Both the position numbers and the translations under genes were made by a program. From positions 1-20,858 of the IMG/VR virus record IMGVR_UViG_3300030328_002443: DNA of 20,858 bases; one strand, given 5' to 3'. Source of the DNA: a virus. Positions 16,811 to 20,858 of the stretch are shown one piece after another (positions within the stretch are counted from its first letter, which is position 1; every line of letters starts with the position of its first letter). The notes under the pieces were generated by a model. It searched no databases. It saw nothing but the letters and a program-made list of their open reading frames with translations, and had not been told where the DNA came from.

Positions 16811-16852
16811 TTATCCACAAGTTTTACACATATAATTAACAAGTTTTCCACA
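16811..16852 (+). other. Candidate replication origin: three phased DnaA-box matches
   Basis: TTATCCACA (16811-16819) is the strong consensus DnaA box. TTTTACACA (16822-16830) and TTTTCCACA (16844-16852) both fit the relaxed consensus TTWTNCACA. All three have the same orientation, with starts 11 and 22 bp apart, about one and two helical turns. The second and third share a longer direct repeat, CAAGTTTT.CACA. They lie next to an AT-rich repeat at the point where the two transcription arms diverge. Box identity and spacing are seen; origin function is inferred. Confidence 0.65.
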
Positions 16853-17065
16853 ATATTAAAAAATATAGCGCACTACACTTGATCACTAAAACCTATTAAA
16901 TTGCTTAAAATAAGATATTTAGGTCAGAGACACGCAAAATTTTCTTAAAAAAAATTTCACAAAAAATTATGGGATTATGTCTATCTCTCTTTTATTTATT
17001 GGGGGCACGGGTCGAAATTGGAATTAGGAATCCAAAAAGGGGTTGAGTTTTCGGATGTGGTTCGC

Positions 17066-17103
17066 CTTAGATTTTTAGGTATCTAAGCTCCCACACCTAA
17101 AAA
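17066..17103. other. Overlapping, mutually exclusive inverted repeats
   Basis: CTTAGAT (17066-17072) pairs with ATCTAAG (17081-17087), an 8-nt loop. TTTTTAGGT (17072-17080) pairs with ACCTAAAAA (17095-17103), a 9-bp stem with a 14-nt loop. The two hairpins share bases, so only one can form at a time. Neither is followed by a U-tract in the right orientation, so a terminator is unlikely. The segment lies upstream of the mapped promoter, so it may act as DNA (operator) unless another promoter transcribes it. Confidence 0.5.
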
Positions 17104-17127
17104 AATAAGGAAAATCCTGGTTTATGC

Positions 17128-17141
17128 CTTAAATGTTTAAG
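17128..17141. promoter_or_regulatory. Palindrome, possible operator
   Basis: CTTAAATGTTTAAG is a 6+2+6 inverted repeat, flanked on both sides by direct copies of TCCTGG (17115-17120 and 17144-17149). It lies 120 bp upstream of the early promoter. The symmetry is right for a dimeric repressor site, but no repressor is visible in the window. Confidence 0.35.
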
Positions 17142-17260
17142 TGTCCTGGTGTGTGTGGCGTGTGACTATGAGAGAGTAAAGCTGTGAGGCTGTGAATATG
17201 TACAATTAACCCCGCTATTATATAGGGCAATTCTAGACAACATTACCACACACAAAGCAC

Positions 17261-17289
17261 TTGACTCTTATTTATATTCGCCGTATGAT
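17261..17289 (+). promoter_or_regulatory. Sigma-70 promoter for the rightward operon
   Basis: The -35 box TTGACT (17261-17266) and the -10 box TATGAT (17284-17289) are separated by exactly 17 bp; each differs from consensus by one base. The transcript should begin near 17296, giving a leader of roughly 26 bases to the first ATG at 17322, which has a GAGG site. Its strength and position suggest transcription by host RNA polymerase early in infection. Confidence 0.85.
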
Positions 17290-17321
17290 TGAGGGTAATT
17301 AATAATAATGAGGTAAACATT

Positions 17322-17525
17322 ATGACTATAACATACACTATAACAAAGACTAAGCGACCAAGTGGAGCGCTTATTAAAATGGAAGTAACGGAAAGCAACG
17401 AGGAAATAACATACATTGTAACTAACTCTAAAAACTTTGATACAAGGTACTATTATACTTATAGCGAAGCCGTTAATCATTATAATAATCTAGTAATAAA
17501 AGAAAACAAGGAAGGTAAACAATGA
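17322..17525 (+). CDS. Hypothetical small early protein (67 aa)
   Basis: This is the first gene of the rightward operon. The start MTITYTITKTKRPSG is chosen because GAGG lies 8 bp before this ATG; an upstream in-frame TTG would overlap the promoter -10 box and precede the transcript start. The protein is soluble with alternating beta-like segments ('ITYIVTNSKNF', 'RYYYTYSEAVNHYNNLV') and a charged C-terminus. No family is recognised. Its TGA overlaps the next ATG (ATGA), so the two are probably coupled. Early placement suggests a host-takeover or regulatory role, which is only a guess. Confidence 0.7.
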   Translation: MTITYTITKTKRPSGALIKMEVTESNEEITYIVTNSKNFDTRYYYTYSEAVNHYNNLVIKENKEGKQ

Positions 17526-18124
17526 ATCTATTGACGCAGAATAGTAAAATAAAAAAGACAGCCAAGCATTTTAATGTGCGCCTGTTTAATTTCTCAATTC
17601 CTGCCTATAAATCTAAAGCGGGGATGATTACCTGTCCAATGGCTGACACCTGTATAAAATTCTGTTATGCTAGAAAAGGTATGTATAAAATGGCTAGTAA
17701 ATGGAGCGAATTAAAGCTTGAGGCAAGTTTAAAAAATGACTTTGTACAGGCTATGAATCAGGATATAAAAGATAAGAAAGCGGAATATGTTAGAGTGCAT
17801 GATTCAGGCGATTATTACAGCAAACAATATCTTTTAAAATGGTTCCAAATTGCTGAGGATAATCCTGAAGTTAAATTTTATTCTTACACGAATAATATTA
17901 CCATGATTAAAGCGCTGAAATATATTCCGATTAACTTCGATTTTATATTTTCGGATAGTGGCAAGCAAAACAAATTCATTGACAAAAAAACGGATAGGCA
18001 TACGAAAATATTTGAGAGCCTTGAGGCACTGAAAAAAGCCAATTATACGGATAGCTCGGAATTTGATTTATACGCTACAAGGTGGCACAATCCGACAAAT
18101 AATGTTGGTTTGGTCATACACTAA
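17522..18124 (+). CDS. Gp88-like phage protein with N-terminal cysteine cluster
   Basis: This 200-aa protein resembles the phage 'gene product 88' group: 'NSKIKKTAKHFNV', a cysteine cluster 'CPMADTCIKFCYARKG' (Cys38, Cys44, Cys48), then 'YVRVHDSGDYYSKQYLLKW' (89-107) and 'EVKFYSYTN'. The biochemical function of this group is not known to me; the cysteines suggest metal or Fe-S binding. It starts with a GAAGGTAAAC leader that overlaps the previous stop. The C-terminus 'NNVGLVIH' ends 2 bp before the first hammerhead ribozyme begins, and I cannot tell whether it is complete compared with relatives. Confidence 0.7.
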   Translation: MNLLTQNSKIKKTAKHFNVRLFNFSIPAYKSKAGMITCPMADTCIKFCYARKGMYKMASKWSELKLEASLKNDFVQAMNQDIKDKKAEYVRVHDSGDYYSKQYLLKWFQIAEDNPEVKFYSYTNNITMIKALKYIPINFDFIFSDSGKQNKFIDKKTDRHTKIFESLEALKKANYTDSSEFDLYATRWHNPTNNVGLVIH

Positions 18125-18126
18125 GC

Positions 18127-18190
18127 AACCTAACTGATGAGCCTATAAAGGGCGAAACAGGGGCGTTAAATTGCGTCCCTGTCTTAGGTT
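18127..18190 (+). ncRNA. Type I hammerhead ribozyme (copy 1)
   Basis: All hammerhead elements are present. Stem I is AACCUAA (18127-18133) with UUAGGUU (18184-18190), 7 bp. The core CUGAUGA is at 18134-18140. Stem II is GCC/GGC (18141-18143, 18151-18153). GAAA is at 18154-18157. Stem III is CAGGGGCG/CGUCCCUG (18158-18165, 18174-18181) with one G-U pair, plus the A15.1-U16.1 closing pair (18157-18182). The cleavage base is C18183, giving GUC before UUAGG. Stem I is the open stem, hence type I. Predicted cleavage is between 18183 and 18184, leaving a 24-nt leader with AAAGG before the next ATG. The upstream stop codon is 2 bp from stem I. Hammerhead activity is known for such cores; activity here is untested. 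Confidence 0.93.
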
Positions 18191-18207
18191 AAAAAGAAAG
18201 GTAAACA

Positions 18208-18420
18208 ATGAATCTTGTAATGGATAGAAAAAAAAGAATTTATGACTCAAGTTATAAGTGCTACGGCGAATTTGTTAGGGTTTTAGGTGGTTATAAGTTT
18301 TATAAAAAATGGCTTAAAAATACTATGTTAAAATCTCAATTAAGAAAAAAAGATAACATAGGAAGGAATGACCCTTGCCATTGTGGAAGCGGTAAGAAAT
18401 TTAAAAAATGTTGTATGTAG
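18208..18420 (+). CDS. SEC-C motif zinc protein
   Basis: This 70-aa protein has a basic N-terminal part ('[14 protein letters not shown]', '[12 protein letters not shown]') and ends with a textbook SEC-C motif: '[18 protein letters not shown]' (52-69), with Cys57, Cys59, Cys68 and Cys69 as zinc ligands. This motif is best known from the SecA C-terminus, where it binds zinc and SecB, and it also occurs in many small standalone proteins. Here it may mediate contact with host protein, ribosome or nucleic acid (inference). It is the first gene inside the ribozyme-bounded block, with an AAAGGTAAACA leader. Confidence 0.85.
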   Translation: MNLVMDRKKRIYDSSYKCYGEFVRVLGGYKFYKKWLKNTMLKSQLRKKDNIGRNDPCHCGSGKKFKKCCM

Positions 18421-18448
18421 TTTTAACAATAAAAAAGGAAGGTAAACA

Positions 18449-18640
18449 ATGATTAAAAGCATCCGACAATTAACGGATTTACAACTTACCTTGGTTATGT
18501 ACGGCGTTATTAAATACCCTATAGAATTTAGGGCGCAATGCGAGGATGAAATAAAGAGACGAACAAAGGCAGAAGGTAGGCAAAATTTTATTAACGCTCC
18601 TCAAGATCGCTTGAGGGCAGACATCAAAAAAGGAGAGTAA
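18449..18640 (+). CDS. Hypothetical small early protein (63 aa)
   Basis: This is a short helical protein. The N-terminal 'SIRQLTDLQLTLVMYGVIKYP' (SIRQLTDLQLTLV then MYGVIKYP) is followed by a charged 'RAQCEDEIKRRTKAEGRQ' and 'RLRADIKKGE'. It has a GGAAGG leader identical in layout to its neighbours (GGTAAACAATG). No family is recognised. The next gene begins 3 bp after its stop, with the ribosome-binding site embedded in its final codons. Confidence 0.7.
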   Translation: MIKSIRQLTDLQLTLVMYGVIKYPIEFRAQCEDEIKRRTKAEGRQNFINAPQDRLRADIKKGE

Positions 18641-18643
18641 ATA

Positions 18644-18799
18644 ATGGCACAAATTACAACTTGTGAAGCGTGTGATATGGTCGTTGACCATTCATCCGAT
18701 GAACGCAGATATTACCCTTATGAAGTAATTGATGAGGAATATTTTTGCATCGATTGTTATAAGGAAATTTTTATAGAACCAAACGAGGAGAGCAAATAA
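18644..18799 (+). CDS. Small CxxC zinc-ribbon protein (51 aa)
   Basis: This 51-aa acidic protein has two CxxC pairs (Cys7/Cys10 'CEAC' and Cys35/Cys38 'CIDC') 25 residues apart, enough to bind one zinc. The stretch between reads 'HSSDERRYYPYEVIDEEYF'. GGAGAG precedes the ATG. Its TAA overlaps the next ATG (TAATG). Tiny treble-clef or ribbon proteins are frequent in phage early regions, often as host-interaction factors, but a specific role cannot be assigned. Its unbroken frame and good ribosome-binding site support it as real. Confidence 0.75.
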   Translation: MAQITTCEACDMVVDHSSDERRYYPYEVIDEEYFCIDCYKEIFIEPNEESK

Positions 18800-19107
18800 T
18801 GATAATAAATAAAAAACTATACTGCGATTGGTGCGGATTTGAGGACGAAGGTGCGCAAATCGGTAATTGGCACAGGAGCCACGCAGATGACTTGTGTTGC
18901 CCTAAGTGCATCGATGAGGCAAATAATAGGACATTGCCCTTGAGAGGCTTAGAGGATATTTACCGCCTTAATCAAGAAGAAGCAACTCAAATGCTGATGA
19001 CTATAGCAACTTCATATCTTGGTAATAATTTTCGTTTAAGGGAAGGCGTAAATACAAGGCTTGAGGGATTAAACAATATCTTAATTCAAATCAGGAGAAA
19101 CGCATGA
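18799..19107 (+). CDS. Small zinc-finger protein (102 aa)
   Basis: Cysteines form 'CDWC' (9-12) and 'CCPKC' (33-37), with His25 and His28 between in 'WHRSHADD', so a single zinc site is likely. The rest is helical: 'LEDIYRLNQEEATQMLMTIA' and 'VNTRLEGLNNILIQIRRNA'. It resembles the preceding 51-aa protein in its N-terminal CxxC layout, and the two may be related. It begins with a TAATG overlap after GAGGAG and ends with ATGA overlapping the next gene. Role unknown; binding to nucleic acid or host protein is possible. Confidence 0.78.
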   Translation: MIINKKLYCDWCGFEDEGAQIGNWHRSHADDLCCPKCIDEANNRTLPLRGLEDIYRLNQEEATQMLMTIATSYLGNNFRLREGVNTRLEGLNNILIQIRRNA

Positions 19108-19196
19108 GAGATAAATTCAGATTATTTCAAGAGTTTATAACGCTTGTATTTATTGTGAGCGTATGGCTATTTTTCATGATATTCTTTAACTTATAG
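19104..19196 (+). CDS. Tiny membrane peptide (30 aa)
   Basis: This 30-residue frame reads MRDKFRLFQEF and then a hydrophobic helix 'ITLVFIVSVWLFFMIFFNL' that fills the rest. It starts with ATGA overlapping the previous stop, and AGGAG lies 6 bp upstream. It is therefore likely translated and inserted in the inner membrane with the charged N-terminus inside. The function is unknown. Its shortness lowers confidence. Confidence 0.55.
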   Translation: MRDKFRLFQEFITLVFIVSVWLFFMIFFNL

Positions 19197-19207
19197 ATGA
19201 GGTGGAT

Positions 19208-19375
19208 ATGAGTACCAATTATTGGGAAAAGGACGATTTTGAACACTTTTTGAGGTTCCTAGCCGATGAAGAGGGCTATACTGCTAATGCAATTATCAAT
19301 GTAGTGGCAGAGCCGTACAAATGGGAAAAGGATTACCAAGAGTGGATAATTAAAGAAGCTCAAGAACCTAACTGA
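19208..19375 (+). CDS. Small conserved-type protein ending in the ribozyme core (55 aa)
   Basis: This 55-aa acidic protein begins MSTNYWEKDDFEHFLRFL and continues 'ADEEGYTANAIINVVAEPYKW', given in two parts: ADEEGYTANAI and INVVAEPYKW. It has a GAGG site 5 bp before the ATG. I recall small phage proteins with 'GY..NAI..VV..P.KW', but no named family. The last codons 'EPN' plus TGA are also stem I and part of the CUGAUGA core of the second hammerhead ribozyme, so a ribosome finishing this gene sits on the ribozyme. Confidence 0.72.
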   Translation: MSTNYWEKDDFEHFLRFLADEEGYTANAIINVVAEPYKWEKDYQEWIIKEAQEPN

Positions 19376-19425
19376 TGATTCCTGAATGGATGAAAACAGG
19401 GCATAGTTTTGCCCTGTTATTAGGT
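19366..19425 (+). ncRNA. Type I hammerhead ribozyme (copy 2)
   Basis: Stem I is ACCUAA (19366-19371) with UUAGGU (19420-19425), 6 bp. The core CUGAUGA is at 19372-19378. Stem II is short, UCC/GGA (19380-19382, 19388-19390), with a U-U mismatch at its base and loop UGAAU. GAAA is at 19392-19395. Stem III is ACAGGGCA/UGCCCUGU (19396-19403, 19410-19417), 8 perfect bp, plus the A15.1-U16.1 pair (19395-19418). The cleavage base is A19419 (UUA), allowed by the H17 rule. Predicted cleavage is between 19419 and 19420, leaving a 29-nt leader to the next ATG. The weak stem II base and the A at the cleavage site may make it slower than copy 1. Confidence 0.88.
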
Positions 19426-19448
19426 AAATATAGAAAGGAAAACCTATC

Positions 19449-19610
19449 ATGAAAAAAACACTAGAAAGAGGTAGCGCATCATTGAATATCTCACTAAGTA
19501 AAGGTATGATAATAATGCGACACGGAAGCGATAACACATTGCTTCATAAAAGGAAATGTCCTAAAGGTGATTGGGATAAACTTTGTAAATTTTTAAGAAA
19601 GGAAAAGTAG
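19449..19610 (+). CDS. Hypothetical small early protein (53 aa)
   Basis: This is a basic 53-aa protein: MKKTLERGSASLNISLSKGM, then 'IIMRHGSDNTLLHKRKCPKGDW' (two parts: IIMRHGSDNTLL and HKRKCPKGDW), ending 'LCKFLRKEK'. AGAAAGGA lies about 10 bp before the ATG. It is the first gene after the second ribozyme, and the next gene starts 2 bp after its stop. No family is recognised. An overlapping minus-strand frame is treated as a shadow. Confidence 0.62.
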   Translation: MKKTLERGSASLNISLSKGMIIMRHGSDNTLLHKRKCPKGDWDKLCKFLRKEK

Positions 19611-19612
19611 TC

Positions 19613-20071
19613 ATGAAAAATGGACACGGAAAATACTCACACTTAATTGTTTTTCTAAAAAATGAACCACTAAAATATTCTGACATGAATAGATTTTTAA
19701 AATCTACGGAAAGAGATGAGAATGGTTACTATGGGATAAAAGAAGAATACAAAGGTGGTAAATGGCGCAAAAGAAAAGATTATCAAGGCTACGGCAATAC
19801 CAACCTAGTTCAGCTTACAGGAGGTAAAAATCCCATCCTTAAAAAGAATGCCGATGGCAAGTACGAAGTAACAGAACATGGGTGGGAAAACAGACACCAT
19901 CCATTCAAGCGCTCCCCTGAAGATCTTGAGAGGGAACGACAATGGAGAGATGAACGAATTGTACGATTTGAGAGGGCGATGAGAATACAAGTAGCCAAGC
20001 CTACATATGTTGAGTTTGTTGAATTTGAGAATGACGAATACAAACTTATCAGAAAGGTACGAACTAATTAA
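19613..20071 (+). CDS. Hypothetical basic early protein (152 aa)
   Basis: This is a charged 152-aa protein with high Lys/Arg/Glu content. The N-terminal part is 'YSHLIVFLKNEPLKYSDMNRFL'. The middle part is 'YYGIKEEYKGGKWRKRKDY'. Then comes 'WENRHHPFKRSPEDLERERQW', and the C-terminal strand region is 'YVEFVEFENDEYKLIRKV'. An Arg-rich helix (LERERQWRDERIVRFERAM) could bind nucleic acid. No family is recognised. GGAAAAG precedes the ATG, and the TAA overlaps the methyltransferase ATG (TAATG), so the two are coupled and may work together. Confidence 0.7.
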   Translation: MKNGHGKYSHLIVFLKNEPLKYSDMNRFLKSTERDENGYYGIKEEYKGGKWRKRKDYQGYGNTNLVQLTGGKNPILKKNADGKYEVTEHGWENRHHPFKRSPEDLERERQWRDERIVRFERAMRIQVAKPTYVEFVEFENDEYKLIRKVRTN

Positions 20072-20858
20072 TGACTAAGGTATTTAGTATGTTTTCAGGC
20101 ATTGGTGGCTTCGAGGTGGGGCTACTAATGTCTGAAAAGGATGTAAAGCTTGTCGGCTTCTCTGAGGTCGACAAGTATGCAATTGAGATATTTGAAAAAC
20201 AATTTAAAGGAATTAAGAATTATGGAAACGCAACAACAATCAATGAATCTGAATTACCAGACTTCGACTTGCTCGTTGGGGGATTTCCTTGCCAAGCTTT
20301 CAGCGTTGCAGGAAAACGGAAAGGATTTGAAGACACAAGAGGTACGCTCTTTTTTGATGTCGCAAGGATTCTCTCCCACAAAAAACCCAAACATTTTATA
20401 CTCGAAAATGTTAAAGGTTTACTTTCTCATGACTCTGGAAGAACTTTCCAGACAATCCTTAAAGTTCTCGCCGACATTGGGTATATGGTGCAATGGCAGG
20501 TACTCAATAGTAAAAATTTCGGAGTCCCACAGAATAGGGAACGAGTGTATATTGTCGGACATCTTAGAGGAAGAAGTCGACCAGAAGTATTTCCTATCGG
20601 AGAAGTCAACTCAGAAAATAATAAACTCAACAAGCCCAAGGAAATAACCAAAGATATGTCGATGGCATATCGAGTATATGATACAGATGGATTATCAACC
20701 ACTTTACGAGCTGTTGGTGGTGGTGTTGGTGCGAAAACAGGATTGTATCAAGTTGGTGTAGAGGTTCGAGCCTGTTTGACTCCAGACAGATTGGAGAAGA
20801 GGCAGAATGGTCGTAGGTTTAAAGATCACGAGGAGCCGATGTTCACTTTAACTAGTCA
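20071..20858 (+). CDS. DNA (cytosine-5) methyltransferase, 3' end outside window
   Basis: The visible 262 codons are an uninterrupted C5 methyltransferase. Motif I is 'FSGIGGFEVGL' (8-18), for AdoMet binding. Motif IV is 'GGFPCQAFS' (70-78) with catalytic Cys74. Motif VI is ENV (112-114). Motif VIII is 'QNRERVYIV' (154-162). The start of the target-recognition region follows, with 'DTDGLSTTLRAVGGGVG' and 'RACLTPDRLEKRQNG'. The C-terminal motifs IX-X lie past the edge. Phage enzymes of this class usually protect phage DNA from host restriction; the target sequence cannot be read from this. It starts with a one-base TAATG overlap after the 152-aa gene. No cognate nuclease is visible in the window. 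Confidence 0.95.
   Translation, partial: MTKVFSMFSGIGGFEVGLLMSEKDVKLVGFSEVDKYAIEIFEKQFKGIKNYGNATTINESELPDFDLLVGGFPCQAFSVAGKRKGFEDTRGTLFFDVARILSHKKPKHFILENVKGLLSHDSGRTFQTILKVLADIGYMVQWQVLNSKNFGVPQNRERVYIVGHLRGRSRPEVFPIGEVNSENNKLNKPKEITKDMSMAYRVYDTDGLSTTLRAVGGGVGAKTGLYQVGVEVRACLTPDRLEKRQNGRRFKDHEEPMFTLTS

Larger units (their letters stand above)
16577..17321. other. Divergent non-coding region between the two operons
   Basis: No convincing gene is visible in these 745 bases on either strand. The left 400 bases are extremely AT-rich and carry tandem repeats, pyrimidine tracts and DnaA-box matches. From about 17000 to 17170 the composition becomes less AT-rich and several inverted repeats appear. 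A strong promoter lies at the right end. Genes point away on both sides, so it should hold the promoters for both arms. No clear minus-strand promoter was found before the leftward genes. Confidence 0.8.

Noticed and set aside
16995-17045. Possible tRNA 3'-end-like or attachment-site sequence on the minus strand (TTCGACCCGTGCCCCCA)
   Set aside because: It resembles a tRNA T-loop and acceptor end, but the T-stem does not pair and no integrase is visible; too weak to call.
16972-17049. 25-codon plus-strand frame (MGLCLSLFY...)
   Set aside because: It has no ribosome-binding site and overlaps the structured non-coding segment; likely chance.
17289-17321. N-terminal extension of the first early gene from a TTG
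   Set aside because: It would begin at the promoter -10 box, before the transcript start; the ATG at 17322 has its own GAGG site.
18994-19000. Another CTGATGA on the plus strand
   Set aside because: It lies inside the 102-aa gene, without GAAA or flanking helices, so it is not a third hammerhead.
20150-20647. 165-aa plus-strand reading frame inside the methyltransferase region
   Set aside because: It is in another frame from the cytosine methyltransferase, whose motifs I, IV, VI and VIII run unbroken from 20071 to the edge.
1-20858. CRISPR arrays, rRNA, tRNA and insertion sequences
   Set aside because: No regularly spaced repeats, transposase, or RNA-gene signatures other than the two ribozymes were found by reading.

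Overview
This window is part of the genome of a tailed double-stranded DNA bacteriophage. It carries large and small terminase, portal, a major capsid protein resembling the SU10/DUF5309 family, an endolysin and a long repetitive tail fibre. The DNA is AT-rich and almost every gene abuts or overlaps its neighbour. The tail-fibre and small-gene style resembles phages from marine or other aquatic metagenomes (inference). No host-defining gene is visible, so the host is unknown.

Layout: positions 1-16576 form one long leftward (minus-strand) late operon. Read in transcription order, it holds two small conserved proteins, a calcineurin-like phosphoesterase, a candidate small terminase, a zinc-ribbon protein, a small membrane protein, large terminase, an M15-type endolysin, a 677-aa protein of unknown role, portal, a candidate scaffold and the major capsid protein. 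Candidate head-decoration, head-tail adaptor and tail genes follow, and a fibre-like gene runs off the left edge. Many junctions are one-base stop/start overlaps (TAATG or TAGTG), which suggests translational coupling. Positions 17322-20858 form a rightward (plus-strand) early-type operon. It holds a gp88-like protein, a SEC-C motif protein, two small CxxC zinc proteins, tiny hypothetical proteins and a 5-cytosine DNA methyltransferase cut by the right edge.

The two arms diverge from a 745-bp non-coding region (16577-17321). It contains AT-rich 18-bp tandem repeats, pyrimidine tracts, three DnaA-box matches spaced 11 and 22 bp apart, a structured segment, and a near-consensus sigma-70 promoter (TTGACT, 17 bp, TATGAT) that should drive the rightward operon. 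It is a good candidate for the replication origin and transcriptional divide.

The most striking finding is a pair of type I hammerhead ribozymes on the plus strand (18127-18190 and 19366-19425). Each has an intact CUGAUGA and GAAA core, three helices and a legal cleavage site (GUC and UUA). They bracket exactly six complete small genes. Self-cleavage at both would release a 1236-nt RNA. The 5' end of that RNA is complementary to the stem I strand of the ribozyme at its 3' end, so ligation into a circular mRNA is conceivable. The stop codon of the gene upstream of the second ribozyme lies inside its catalytic core, so translation could control cleavage.
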